Made by a program: the position numbers and the translations under genes. DNA of 64,000 nt, taken from positions 1 to 64,000 of the forward strand of contig CAICTM010000103.1 of the NCBI GenBank assembly GCA_903772945.1, read 5' to 3'. Below the pieces are notes generated by a model. That model was not told where the DNA came from and did not search any database. It worked only from the letters and a program-made list of their open reading frames with translations. This document shows positions 20,604 to 31,489 of this stretch, one piece after another. Each line of letters opens with the position of its first letter. Position 1 is the first letter of the stretch. The stretch is from Seminavis robusta. Its lineage: Eukaryota > Bacillariophyta > Bacillariophyceae > Naviculales > Naviculaceae.

Positions 20604-22706
20604 CTACGGTTCTTCCTCTGGTGGTGGACATGGAAGAACATCCAACGCTTTCTCCAACAGAGACATGGTTTCTTCAGTTGTTGTCTCCACGGAGGACTGC
20701 GGAGATATTGATTTCAGCACAGTTAGAGCTTCCACGACTTTAACGAGATGATAGGTCTCCACAAGTTTCTCCTTGTCCTGAACTGTGAGTGTCTTTTCGG
20801 TGCCATCCGCTTCAGGTTCTGGCGGCGGCCATTCGAGAACACGTTCATCCGCACTCAACACAAACCCAAGCGAGGACAAGAAGTCACGCCCCCCTTGAAG
20901 TCGATCTACCTTTTTGTAGGATTCATTGGACGTAAAGATCTTGCGATATCGTGGGACGTGTGGATTTTTCGACAGATTGTTGATGTAGAGGAATAGCATT
21001 TGGACTCCCGTTTTGAGCCCGGTGGGATCTTCTGCATTTTGTCGCACGAGATCGATAAACGCTTTGCGCACAGTTTTGACGATTGTTGCTTCGGTTGCTT
21101 CAATATGTGATGACGAAACCACCTTGCCCTCCGAATCGGTATTGGTCTCATTGTTTGATACGGGCATTTTTGACTCTTGGTCGTCTTTCATTGACATAGA
21201 GGTAGTTTCAGTTTCCGCAGGCGATTCAGGTTGCTCTGTCTCTGTCTGATTATTATTTGTGCTGGGGCTTTTGTCGTTGTGCTCGGTACTCTCTTCAATC
21301 GATGTGGACGGGCTTGCATCTTTTTGGTGATTATCAGAATCGTGTTCCTTTTCCGGCTTTGGTTGTAGTGTTTTCAGTACATCCTGCAACTGATTGAGTG
21401 TCTCGCCAAGTTGTTCCTCTAGCTTGCTGCTACCGTCAGCTCCCTTTCCTTGCCAGTCTCGTTTCAATGCTGCCAATTCCACCTGGATCTCCACAAGTTT
21501 GTACCAAAGCAATGGATCTTTGACCACGGGCACAGTCGCGTCGTCTTCTTGCTGTTTCTGTTGTTGCTGGCGAAGGAGTTTCATGGAAACGTCAGTCATG
21601 GTACCTCCCGCACTGCTGCTGCTGCTAGTTGTCAACTTTTGCAAGATGCGTTGTTGTACCGTAAGATGCTGCTGCAGCGTTTCGGATAGACCAGTAATTT
21701 GTGCCATGGCATGTTGCATGACATCCGGAGCTTTTGTTACAGCAGCCGAAGCACCGAATGAAACTGATGCCGAGGACAGATATCGTGCTAGTTCTGGATC
21801 ACCTTCACTGGCTTCCTCCTCCTCTTCTTCTGCTTCTTCTTCATCTTCCTCCTCCTCTTCGGTCACATCCTGGGAACGTTCCTGTTGCAGCGTCAAAAGT
21901 CGCGGCTCCATTGCCTTGTGTTCGCCACTGTCTCGATTGGGAGGTGGAAAGAGTAGGAAATCTCCCCCGTTCAACCATCGAACAGTGGCAGCGGCAAGCA
22001 ACCCCAAGAATCCACCCACAGTAGCGATGAGAGCCACACTGTTGGCAGAAGGGCCACCCATCATGTCGTCTGCAGGATCATAATCATAGGAAGAATAGTG
22101 AGGATGATTCTGATAATCACTATTGAAAGGGGTGGCAACATTTGGATAGTTGGATGCTGTTGCTGGTTGCTGAGAGGCAGCAGGAAATCCCTGTGGAGGA
22201 GGCTGCTGATTCCGTTGCTGCGCTTGGAAGGAGGATACAAAATCCGATTGACTGGGAGTTGTCGTCTTCTTGTTTGACGCAGTGGGCTGCTGCAAAATGT
22301 GGTCCCACGCCTTGAAGATTGTGGAGCTGTCGATTCCCTTTTGCTTCAAGTAGTCCAGTTTCTGGGCCACCGACACATCCTGCAACGAAGGATGGTTCCA
22401 AAAGTGAAGAATCTGATGAATGGCAGCTTCATCACCGTCGGCATCCTTCTTCTTACCCGAGATGGAAGAACCAGTGGCAGAGGCGTTCGGATCTTCTTCT
22501 TCTTTGACTACAGCATCTTCCGAGGATACCGCGGGAGAAGGGCTGCTACTTGCAGGCTCAGGATCCCCGTCAATCATCATCGTGCTCGGCTTCAAAAACC
22601 AAAAGTCCTGCAATGAGTAAGCAAGCTCCCACAAGCGACGCTGTGTCTGTGATGGTTTGATCGAAGGTCGAGATTGATGTGTGAGACGATGCGATGATGC
22701 AGCCAT
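20604..22706 (-). CDS. Pex14-like peroxin with C-terminal PUB domain
   Basis: The frame gives 700 residues from ATG 22706 (MAASSHRL). A later start at the 'MMIDGD' Met pair is possible, because a splice-acceptor-like CATTGCAG lies just before it. Residues about 92-138 match the Pex14 N-terminal domain ('ILHFWNHPSLQDVSVAQKL', 'YLKQKGIDSSTI'), which docks the import receptor Pex5 at the peroxisome. A membrane segment follows at about 219-244 ('VALIATVGGFLGLLAAATV'), then a Glu run and coiled-coil-like stretches. Residues about 534-629 form a PUB domain ('TVRKAFIDLVRQNAEDP', 'MLFLYINNLSKNP', 'YRKIFTSNESYKK'). PUB domains bind the tail of the AAA ATPase p97/Cdc48. The fusion is unusual. Confidence 0.8.
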   Translation of the reverse strand: MAASSHRLTHQSRPSIKPSQTQRRLWELAYSLQDFWFLKPSTMMIDGDPEPASSSPSPAVSSEDAVVKEEEDPNASATGSSISGKKKDADGDEAAIHQILHFWNHPSLQDVSVAQKLDYLKQKGIDSSTIFKAWDHILQQPTASNKKTTTPSQSDFVSSFQAQQRNQQPPPQGFPAASQQPATASNYPNVATPFNSDYQNHPHYSSYDYDPADDMMGGPSANSVALIATVGGFLGLLAAATVRWLNGGDFLLFPPPNRDSGEHKAMEPRLLTLQQERSQDVTEEEEEDEEEAEEEEEEASEGDPELARYLSSASVSFGASAAVTKAPDVMQHAMAQITGLSETLQQHLTVQQRILQKLTTSSSSSAGGTMTDVSMKLLRQQQQKQQEDDATVPVVKDPLLWYKLVEIQVELAALKRDWQGKGADGSSKLEEQLGETLNQLQDVLKTLQPKPEKEHDSDNHQKDASPSTSIEESTEHNDKSPSTNNNQTETEQPESPAETETTSMSMKDDQESKMPVSNNETNTDSEGKVVSSSHIEATEATIVKTVRKAFIDLVRQNAEDPTGLKTGVQMLFLYINNLSKNPHVPRYRKIFTSNESYKKVDRLQGGRDFLSSLGFVLSADERVLEWPPPEPEADGTEKTLTVQDKEKLVETYHLVKVVEALTVLKSISPQSSVETTTEETMSLLEKALDVLPCPPPEEEP

Positions 22707-23619
22707 TTGGGATTTGTCTTTTTCACATTCTAGTTTTCGTAAAATGAATAAATAAGTCGAAATTTTAAAACTCCAATTCGCAGTGGTACCGTATGCCGTC
22801 GCATGGTGCCCTACCGGTACAGTACGAGACCGAGTGGACAACGGGATGAGTACATGTACGGTGCCATGGATGCATAGCTATGGTAGCCAGACTCGTTCTG
22901 GCAAATTGAGAGGCCAGTTTCGTGGCTCTTGTTCAAGCCAAAGCGTCTCATTTCAAGCTAGCTAGAAGTCCAATTAACTCTTTCAATGATGCAACCCATC
23001 TTAATAGCCTTTATTTCTGCTGCAGCATAGTTTCCATAGCAGGAGTTGTATTTTTTAAAAGCATGATGCTTGGAGAGTGACTCAAGTCGAGTTGAACAAA
23101 CTTCGACCAACTTTTCCTCATTTGATTTCGGTCCCTCCCTGGCCAGGCCATGAACAGGGGCTTTCGACTCTCGCAAGGTCGATGGTGTCTCTGACGAGCT
23201 TGCTAGTAGCGTTTTGCTGTGCTCCCTTACCTTGCAATCATTAGGCTGTCATGAACAATGTGGCACAAGGCATGATCCTTTCAAGAGAATGATTGCAATC
23301 ATTCAATGAACAAAAAGGCAGCGTCAACATGGCACCGTACTGACAGTCACCCAGCTGCTTGCGTCTGACAATGGTGCTCTTCGTCCGACGCGATCACAAC
23401 ATAGCAACAGAATGCCCTCTTCCAGTTGCATTCGTGATCGAGTGACTGAAACGCGATTGAAAGAGTTGGTTCATTGTCCCGATAAACTACTGCAATCAAT
23501 TCCAAAGAGAGTCCAGCACGATCGATCTTTCGTTTCGTTTCCACGCTCTAGAAATCGCAGGAATTGGTTCTGCTGGTGTTTCTCGGATCATCGTCCAGTT
23601 CCATTTGTTGCAAGGATTC
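22707..23619. other. Intergenic region
   Basis: No supported gene. The region lies between the start of the Pex14-like gene and the 3' end of the next minus-strand gene, so it should hold the former's promoter. Confidence 0.6.
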
Positions 23620-24987
23620 TCATAGATAGATGGGTAGGTTGTCCGCCGCCGAGGCGTCAATCCGAATGTCATCCTTCCCTTGATTATTATTATGATTGAC
23701 ATTGACGTCATCGTCATTCTCCAACATCATCAAGTTGTTGGCATCGTCTTGCAGCAGCATGGTCTGTTTGGCTTGTGACAAAATGACTTTCATTTTTCGC
23801 CCATGATACGGACTGACCTGTCTTCGCGGAAGGGTTGCATTCATCAATGTCAATGCATGTTTGACCGAGACAACATTGCTATCCCCGTCCATAATGGCTG
23901 GATCGGAACAGGACCGCATGACATTGAACTGTCGTGGGGTATCGTTCGTTGTTGTTGTTGTTGCTGCAAAGTCATTGTCGTCGTCTTGTTCGTGAGTTCG
24001 TTTGGGAAACCTCGGAGCCCGTTCGGGTGACAAGGAAGCGGCTTTGTGGCTCTTCTTGTTGTTGTTGTTATGATGACGACGACGATGTTTTTGCCGTGAG
24101 GAGTGTTTTCGTTTATTGTCAGTATTGTCATTGCCTTTCTTGGGGGTAGTCGGGAATTCTTGCTTGACCGCCACCGAATTTTGCTGCTCTTCTTCTTCCG
24201 TAGTGTCGTATCTTCTTCGTGGCATTTTGGGCGAGGAGGAGTGTTTGCTGCTGTGGTTGATTTTATGGCTGGGATGATGATCCATGGTCGAGTGTAGATA
24301 GGTTCTGGACGCTGGAACATGAATCATTTCATCTCTTGGTGGAGGAGGTGGTAAATGATGAGGATCCAGTGGCTGATTGGCTTCAATGACATGATGGTCC
24401 CTGCCGTTGACCGTCATGAGTCCAGCCGGGGTAGCAGCAGATGGATACGCCAGACTCATGTTGTTATCCTCCTGTACCTGATCGATCTGTGCTAGTTCCT
24501 GTTTGAGTTTTTCGTCCAATTTCATGGTTTCATCGTCATCACTTAACCGTCGTTGTGGCAAGGGTGGCAACTCGGAAATGGAAGTATTGGAAGATCCATC
24601 CATGGCGGTTGACGCTGGGACGGCTGCTGCTGCTGCCGCACTAGTGGTAGCCGAGGAAAAGGGATAACTCTCCCATCTCGAAATCGCCTTGGTCAAACTC
24701 CGACTGCTGGTTCGTCGCCGTCGACTACCCGTACTGTGGGCTCGTCGGGTGCGCCGTCGTCGACTGCTGCTGCTGCTACTACTCATGGTCAGAGCGTTCC
24801 AGCTTGACGTCCTCGCCATGACACGCATGCTCCGCGACGACGACTCCATCAAGACGGACGGATTGTCTTGGACAATGGACGTGTCTAACGAAGACACGCT
24901 TGTCTCACGCAACAACTCCTCCAGGAAACGGTCCAGAGAATTGCGGTGACGTTCTCGAGGAGATCCAACGGCTGCTGTGGTTGTCAT
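23620..24987 (-). CDS. Ser/Arg-rich protein of an unnamed family (SRWESYPF motif)
   Basis: One exon encodes 455 residues from ATG 24987. No known domain was recognised. Two short ordered motifs stand out in a disordered chain: residues 17-46 ('SLDRFLEELL', 'VSSLDTSIVQDNPSVL') and 101-110 ('AISRWESYPF'). The same pair occurs in the same order in the plus-strand gene at 34895-36637, so the two are paralogues. The rest is rich in Ser, Arg, His, Asn and Asp, with a Lys/His-rich basic stretch in the middle that could be a nuclear signal. A role cannot be assigned; phosphorylation sites of RRxS type are present ('QRRLSDDD'). Confidence 0.65.
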   Translation of the reverse strand: MTTTAAVGSPRERHRNSLDRFLEELLRETSVSSLDTSIVQDNPSVLMESSSRSMRVMARTSSWNALTMSSSSSSSRRRRTRRAHSTGSRRRRTSSRSLTKAISRWESYPFSSATTSAAAAAAVPASTAMDGSSNTSISELPPLPQRRLSDDDETMKLDEKLKQELAQIDQVQEDNNMSLAYPSAATPAGLMTVNGRDHHVIEANQPLDPHHLPPPPPRDEMIHVPASRTYLHSTMDHHPSHKINHSSKHSSSPKMPRRRYDTTEEEEQQNSVAVKQEFPTTPKKGNDNTDNKRKHSSRQKHRRRHHNNNNKKSHKAASLSPERAPRFPKRTHEQDDDNDFAATTTTTNDTPRQFNVMRSCSDPAIMDGDSNVVSVKHALTLMNATLPRRQVSPYHGRKMKVILSQAKQTMLLQDDANNLMMLENDDDVNVNHNNNQGKDDIRIDASAADNLPIYL

Positions 24988-27245
24988 GTTGATACTACTG
25001 CAGCTATAGCTAGCTAGTAGTTTCGTTGGATGATGGTAGAGGAGTCAGTCCAGCTCTGGAAAAACTAGACGTATGATGCCATATCAAACCAGGGGTTTGC
25101 GATCGTAGGCAGTAACACTTTCTAACGCAAATTGTAGGCCCACCCGCCAATCAATCAAGATAATGCTGTTCTGGTCCAAGATCACCGCTCTCAAGCTCTC
25201 AATGGTATGTACTACCGTATGGCGCACTCACTGTGTGTGTTGTTTGCTCCCACGTTGATGATGAGAGCTTTGGCCACGAAATTACTTTACCCGAGGAGCA
25301 ACGAAGGAAAGGAAGAAGCAACGAGGAAGAGTGGAAGATAAGAAGTCGCGGCCAGTCGATTGAATGCTAAATGCTAAATCTCGGGCTTTTTTGAATGGGA
25401 CCAGTTCGCAGAGGATCCACTAAGTAGAGTTGCCGGATATTGATTTAACAAAATGGGTCTGAAACCTGTAAGAAATATTCATGGGGCACCATGCTTAAGG
25501 GCGATTTCTGTAAATTAGTTAGCACGTGCACGGACCATCTAGTGAGTGAACAGCCTAGAGTTCTCTTCACCGAATGCTATGTTACCGTGTGTTGGAAGTC
25601 TGTTTCAAACATTGTGATTTAGAATGTTCTGAAAATTGAAAACTTGAAATATCTTTGGATGGGCCTTGGTAGTCTTTTGTTCACTACCTGTAATAGATCT
25701 AAGCACCGCACTGTACATGTACTACTAGTAGTAGTCATTAATGAACCCATCCAGCTATGGTGGTTTACAAATCCATTTCTAACAAAGTAAATACATGTAG
25801 ATTCTGAGTTCTGCAAAAAGAGTAGAATATCTTTCTCCAGTAGCTGATACAAGTTTTATTCCTGAAAAGATTGAGTTTTGGCTGAGCTGTGATTGTGTTA
25901 GCACAACCGAGCAGTTGCACCAGCATGGTGACCATCGAGCACCAAGCAGCAAGTCCTTTTATGCTCCAATCGCAACTACATGTACTCACTCCTCAGTCCG
26001 TAGTGGTATTCGCGGTGTAACCATTCATTTTCGCAGTGCTCAAACCAAAAGTTGAGAATTATTTGATTTTTGCTTGTTGTTCTGAGAATATCAAAACAGT
26101 GTACCTGGTACATGAAAAATAAAACCAAAGAACCGGTAGTGGTTGCTTCCAAAGCTTCCCCTTATGTATTCTGGAGTACTCAGTGTGCCAGTGTGATCAG
26201 AGTCGAGTCCAGGACCCGCCCAGCCTGCGGGAGCAGGGAGCAGGGAGGCACGGGAACAATCTTAATAAAATCGAAAGTCCAACACTTTTTGCAGATGCGC
26301 TCGGATGTGGAGCCTGAGATCCGAGATCTTTGTGAGCTTCTCCGGCTTTTCCGAGTGAGTGCTTCTGCTAGCTAACTCACTGGGGGAAGAGGCCTTCGCC
26401 TTTCCAAGGCTCAATGGAGAGCCACGCATTATTCTTTCCATCATCAGATCAGTTGTACTAGTACTGTAGAGATTTCTATGGTTTGGTGCTGGTACAGAGA
26501 AGAGAGAAGCAAGATATGCAAGAGAAGTAATCACAATGAGGCGTAGAAGGCTCCTTTGAAGGTCGATTGCGAATGCATGAATAGTAGCAATAGCTAGCTC
26601 AAGTACCGGTACTAGCTAGAGAGTAGGAGAGGAAGACGGAGCAGACCATCCATCAGCCCCCGCAAGATCCTCGGCCAGGGGAAATTTCCACTGCGCAGCA
26701 ACAACTAAGGCTCATAGGGGCCATGCAGCCAAGCTCCAGGAACATCACCAAGACGACGAACACATGGAGTACCTGTACATGTACTTTTTTCAAGCACGAA
26801 GAATTGGGGTGGATTGGTTGCGAACTGGGTGCTCCACATTAGCTAGCTAGCCAGCCAGGTGCATTCGGATCAATCTGGATGACTGCCTGGTCGCCGCATC
26901 TCCGAGTGGTAATCCGTGGGTGCGTGGGTGCCCACTTTAAAAGCCAATCGGTGTCTGAGCCGTGGTGTTCAGTGTTCAAGGACATTGTCAATCGATCGAT
27001 CGATCGACCCCAGTGGATTTCTTTTCCTGTACGGTATGCTTTCCCACATCCAAGGGAATTACTTTTTTCAAATCAGTAATTATTTCCAGGTCTCCTCTCA
27101 TCAGGTCAATAATCCGAGGCGCATCAGCATTTCGATTTCAATCTCATCTGGCAAGTAAGTAAGATCCGAAAGAAGCATAAGGATGGATCCAAGCATGCAT
27201 GGGTACCTACATGGAAATCAGACGCAGCCCGCTTAGCCACACCAA
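24988..27245. other. Long intergenic region
   Basis: This 2.3-kb stretch has no supported gene. It contains CTAGCTAG words, a GTACCGGTAC word at 26603-26612 and a TCGA run near 26990. Small open frames here have neither family resemblance nor splice context. Confidence 0.6.
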
Positions 27246-28657
27246 TCACGTACCTGCAATGCGTTGCAATTGCTGCCATGCTTGTCTCATGCTCAGCCTT
27301 AGCGAGGGATCGTGTTCCCATGCCTTTCGAAGGAGCGATTGCAACGCCTTTGGAATATCACATTTGGTCAAATTGGGTCGTTGTCCAATCTGGCAGACAA
27401 ACTCTCTGTGTTCTTCAATGCTGTATTCTTCAAATGGTTGTTGCAAGCTGATCATTTCATAGAACAAAAATGCCCAGCTATCGATTGATTGAATGATTGA
27501 TTGCAACGAGGTAAGACACAACAAACGAAGGCGGAGACAGCTGGTTGGCTGGCACTGGACTCACCTATATACGTCAGCCTTCAGATTGTAGCCACGTTTG
27601 TTGACAATCTCCGGCGCCATGTAGGCAAATGTGCCCGCCCCCGACATTTGAAAGGCGGATTCGTCGTCTTCGTACTCGGTCGCCGACTCTGGCAATTCGC
27701 GGCAGAGCCCAAAGTCAAAGAGCTGCACCGTGTGAACGTCGTTGGTATGAAATCCACAATTTCCTGGTTTGAGGAACGACGATCAAACGAAGCAAAACTG
27801 CGTTAGTCCACGATTCGATTCGATTCGACATAGAGTCACTGCCATCACGTACCTGGTTTCAAGTCTCGAAAGAGTATTCTTCGATCATGTAGATATGCCA
27901 ATGCGTCTGCGACTTGTAGGGCATAATCTGCCTTTAAAATGAGGACATCATCGGCTACTTCTCCCTCTTTCCATCGATTTATCCGGTCTAGCATCGTTTC
28001 TTGCAATCGATCTACAATGACAAAGAATCCCTCGGGTCCATTGGCAAATCCGGCACAAGATGCCTTGGAGAGTCCTCGTAACTTGAGGATATTGGGATGA
28101 TCTAGAGCCCTTAGATACTTGGACTCGACGACAATATCGCAGCAGGCGGTACGGTACTCATGCGATGATTTTTTGGCGAGTTCATCCTTGACGAATTTGA
28201 TAGCGTATCGTGAATTGCCTCGGCTATCTCGTGCCGATTCGGATAGTTTGGTCCTGCTTTTCTCTGCCTGATCTTGCGTGGTGACGGCCATGGGGAGAGC
28301 GGACATGTCCCATGCCGACATGTCCCAAGCGTCGGCGGAATTGTTGTTGCCTGTCCATTTGCTGCTGCTGTTTGTGGTGGTAGTAGCTTTCTGCAACTCA
28401 AAACCATTGATTTCTAGGACCTTGGAGAATCCACCTTCCCCCAACAGTTTTCCAATTTGAATTTCTGGGAGATCAAAGGTGGCGGGAGCCAGAGATCCTC
28501 CGGCTGAGACTCCCACGTGCTGGGCTGTTTCTTCCGAAGCCATCAGAAAGGGCGATCGATGCACGTAGTATTCCACCTCTGCCTCAATGGCTGCCACATT
28601 CATGTCCTTGCAGGACTCTTGAGTGGCAGACTTGTTTCCTCGCAGTAAAAACACCAT
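27246..28657 (-). CDS. Protein kinase
   Basis: Exons on minus are 28657-27853, 27763-27565 and 27477-27246, giving 411 residues; the introns are 89 and 87 bases with GTACGT and GTGAGT donors. Kinase motifs appear in order: Gly loop 'GEGGFSKV', 'YAIKFV' with the ATP Lys, catalytic loop 'FRDLKPGN' (Phe replaces the His of HRD), 'FDFGLCRE', 'MAPEI', then 'DVYSWAFLFYEM' spanning the second intron. An insert of about 60 residues lies between the Gly loop and the Lys strand. The domain resembles the TKL-like or unclassified kinases common in diatoms; it should phosphorylate Ser/Thr. The stop follows a GTACGT at 27251, so an extra last exon adding about 23 residues (to about 27124) is an alternative. 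Confidence 0.85.
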
Positions 28658-29093
28658 CTTGTCCTTATCTTTTTTAAGAATAGAATAGTGATGCTACCCT
28701 ACCACAAAAAGGTAGATAAATACTGTCAAATTCAGCGCTCTGTTTTCTAGCAAAGAATATCTACAGAGCCAGCGATGATGTGCTATCGAAAAGCCCACTG
28801 CTCAATGGGGTCAACAGCAACGTTCACTCATGGAGAGCTTGTTTGCTTTGCTTGGTTGTCCAGATCGAGTCCCGTTGTTTTTCTGTCGCTCCCTCCAGTC
28901 ACAACGCAGCCAGTCAACGATCATACTGTTAGAGTTAGTGATATAGGTTGGGTTAAGGTCACCTCTGATTCATGACACCCCAAAGATCGTCGGAAGACCA
29001 CCACAAACCACAAACCAACTCGTGGAGATCCATTGGAAGATAGACCATCTGAAAGCCATTCCACCGATACGAGTACATGTAGGAGAGCAGACA
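28658..29093. promoter_or_regulatory. Region between divergent kinase and Tim17-like genes
   Basis: Both promoters should lie in these 436 bases. No clear core element is seen. Confidence 0.45.
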
Positions 29094-30159
29094 ATGACGA
29101 GACCATCACGCACTTCTACATCTAGACAGACGCTGATTCTCCTGATAAGCTTGAGTATCCTCCTGCATTATCAGGTAGAAGGAGTGTCAAGATGCAACCA
29201 GCAACTGATAGCTTCTGCCAGCATTCACAGCGGAAGGTATGCTACCACTGTCTCTCATCAGCACAGGTGGCAAGGGTTGGCGTCTCCAGCATTCAGGAGA
29301 AGCCGTCGAAGGATACCTTCTTCATGGGATAATAATGACGTTCCTACAGCGCGCCTTGTTGCCAGGTCCAAGACCAAAAAGGAGCGAAAGGCCGACTCCA
29401 CCAAAGATACTAGTAGTACGGACAACGCGCCTCCATCAGCCACGGATCCCGATGATCCATTTGCCAATCCCATGACGACACAAGAAATCTACAGTTCTCT
29501 GGGACCCATTGGAAAATGCGTCGCTGGATCCGTCGAAATTGCCGTTTCGACCTGCATGGAGTACATTACGGGATTTCTAGGTGGATACTTTCTCGGATAC
29601 GTTACCGATGCCCCACGCTTCATGTTCCAAAATGTCGACCCCAACCGAAATCAACCCTTCTTCAACGAACTATCACAACGATTCCAGAGAATGAACTCCA
29701 AATCTTTTCGATGGGCCAAATCCTGGGGCGCCATTTCCGCTGCCTTTGGAGGCTTTCGTGTTGCCACGAGAGTCGTACGAGGTGGAAAGGAGGATGAATG
29801 GAATACTGTCTTCTCCACGGCTGCTGCCGGGGCCTTTTTTGCACGAAGTGGTACGTAACTGTGCTGTACTAATGTACTAGCTATGTATGTATGTATGTAT
29901 GCATGCATGAGATTGGATCACAGAAGAAGGGCGAGTTGAAAGGAGGCAACTTGGACTCTACTGATTGAACTCAACATTATTTACTTGCTTTCCTTTCGCA
30001 CCTCCCTGTCATTCTTTAGAGGGACCACAAGCGATGGCTCGAGCAGCCATAACCTATGGTTTCATCATGTACTTGATATCCGGTAAAGGCTTCTTCGGAC
30101 CTAAAAAGGAGCCATTTGAATACCAAGACCAGCCCATTGACGACGAAGAGGCGTGGTAA
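29094..30159 (+). CDS. Tim17/Tim22/Tim23-family protein with signal peptide
   Basis: Exons 29094-29850 and 30020-30159 give 298 residues; the 169-base intron has a GTACGT donor and contains an ATGT microsatellite. ATG 29094 is the first in frame. The N-terminus has an Arg/Ser/Thr head and a strongly hydrophobic core ('TLILLISLSILLHY'), a typical signal peptide. A Ser/Arg/His-rich stretch follows. In diatoms this layout is used for proteins sent to the complex plastid, although the usual Phe after the cleavage site is not obvious. The C-terminal half has Gly-rich membrane segments of the Tim17 superfamily ('CMEYITGFLGGYFLGY', 'WGAISAAFGGFRVATR'). It may be a membrane translocator-like protein of plastid or endomembranes. 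Confidence 0.7.
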
Positions 30160-30544
30160 ATAAGTTGCACTGGATTGGGGAATGCTCATTATCAGACAGA
30201 GTTCCAAGGCTGAAACTGAGTGTGCCCAGCCACCAGATCACTGGAAAGGGGAAAAGCCATGCCAATCTACTCGTGGTCAAAGTCTCTGTCTGTCTACGTC
30301 TGCTACCGTGCGATACCACGACAACAACCAGCCTTTGCATCAGCTCAACTCTCTCTCCTGCTAGATTCGATTCCGGTCCTCAGTGGGTTGCCGATAATGT
30401 AGTTGTTTTGGCATGGTTTTCAACCATACAGTCAATAAACTGAGCTTGGGATACTAGAAAAAGTCAAGGAGCTGACAAAATGTATAATCCACCTTTAAAA
30501 GCTATTTGTTTTCCTGCTACTAGACTAGCTCAACAACAAACAAG
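30160..30544. other. Intergenic region between convergent genes
   Basis: Only 3' flanking sequence is expected here, and nothing else is seen. Confidence 0.6.
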
Positions 30545-31238
30545 TCAATAGACTTCAGAAAGCTTCACTTCGGTGACAATCGTATCTGCACTGGACAGTG
30601 GAAGTTCAGAGTGAGCATTGTGGAAGGAGCCTTCCACCTTCATGTGGCTGATGAAAATGACCATCATGAACCAAAGGATCCCATTGACAGCAGTCAACAA
30701 GCGGTGTGTTTCACTGTCGCATCCGTACAAGACATCGTATTCTGTGGCATCACTTGCATAATCGGAAACAACAGTGCAAGCAAAGACGACTGCTCCACAG
30801 ATGTTCATGCAGGCACAGACAAAACCCGCGGCCAGTCCCAAAGCCCAAACCCAACGTTTTAGGGCGTGCCTTGCCTTGAGACCACAAAGCGCAATGCCAG
30901 TAGGGATGAGTCCAAGGACTGTGATACCGGGAAAGCCCACGAATAACGACACAAGGAGACTCGAAACAGCAAAGAAGATCCCGGGATAGTGTGGCTCTCT
31001 GTGATTCAAGAAAAGCGTGTTGCAATAAGTCAGAACACAGTCACACCCAGACGCAACAGAAGCAGCACACAATAAAAGACCTTACAGATACATTGCTGTC
31101 CTTCTTTTGACCGGCCAGCCCAGACACTCTCTGATGGAAAGAAAATGAGACGAAACTTGGCATCTGTGGAGGCATTTTAATTAAGTCGTGCTTGATTTCA
31201 GGGCTGAGTCTTCCTCGACGATTGGATTGAATCATCAT
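30545..31238 (-). CDS. Small four-span membrane protein
   Basis: Proposed exons on minus are 31238-31086 and 30994-30545, giving 200 residues; the 91-base intron has a GTAAGG donor and an AGAGAG acceptor. Four hydrophobic segments follow a basic N-terminus of about 50 residues: 'FFAVSSLLVSLFVGF', 'VLGLIPTGIALCG', 'WVWALGLAAGFVCACM' and 'LLTAVNGILWFMMVIF'. The tail ends in an acidic and Ser-rich stretch. I do not recognise the family. If the intron is wrong, the protein would begin inside the second exon's open frame, with 175 residues. Confidence 0.5.
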
Positions 31239-31489
31239 TCTAATTCTGTGCCTAGCTAGTGCAGTACCGTATGTGTATCAGCCCCAACGAGGATCCATTC
31301 TCAAAAGAAAACTGCAATATTATAGGTCACAAAACTATACTAGCACCAAGTGCAGCTTCAGCACGGGTGTTGACACGGCAAGAGATTTCATTTCCACATT
31401 GCGACTCTTAGAAGCCAGACCTCTGACACAGCGAGTTCGGGAGGGACACCAGTTTGAGTTGAGGTGGGGGTGCATTCATGTAGAACCGA

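Noticed and set aside
21394-22083. Ser/Cys-rich plus-strand frame opposite the Pex14-like gene
   Set aside because: Its low-complexity runs are the reverse reading of Glu and Gln codons of the minus gene.
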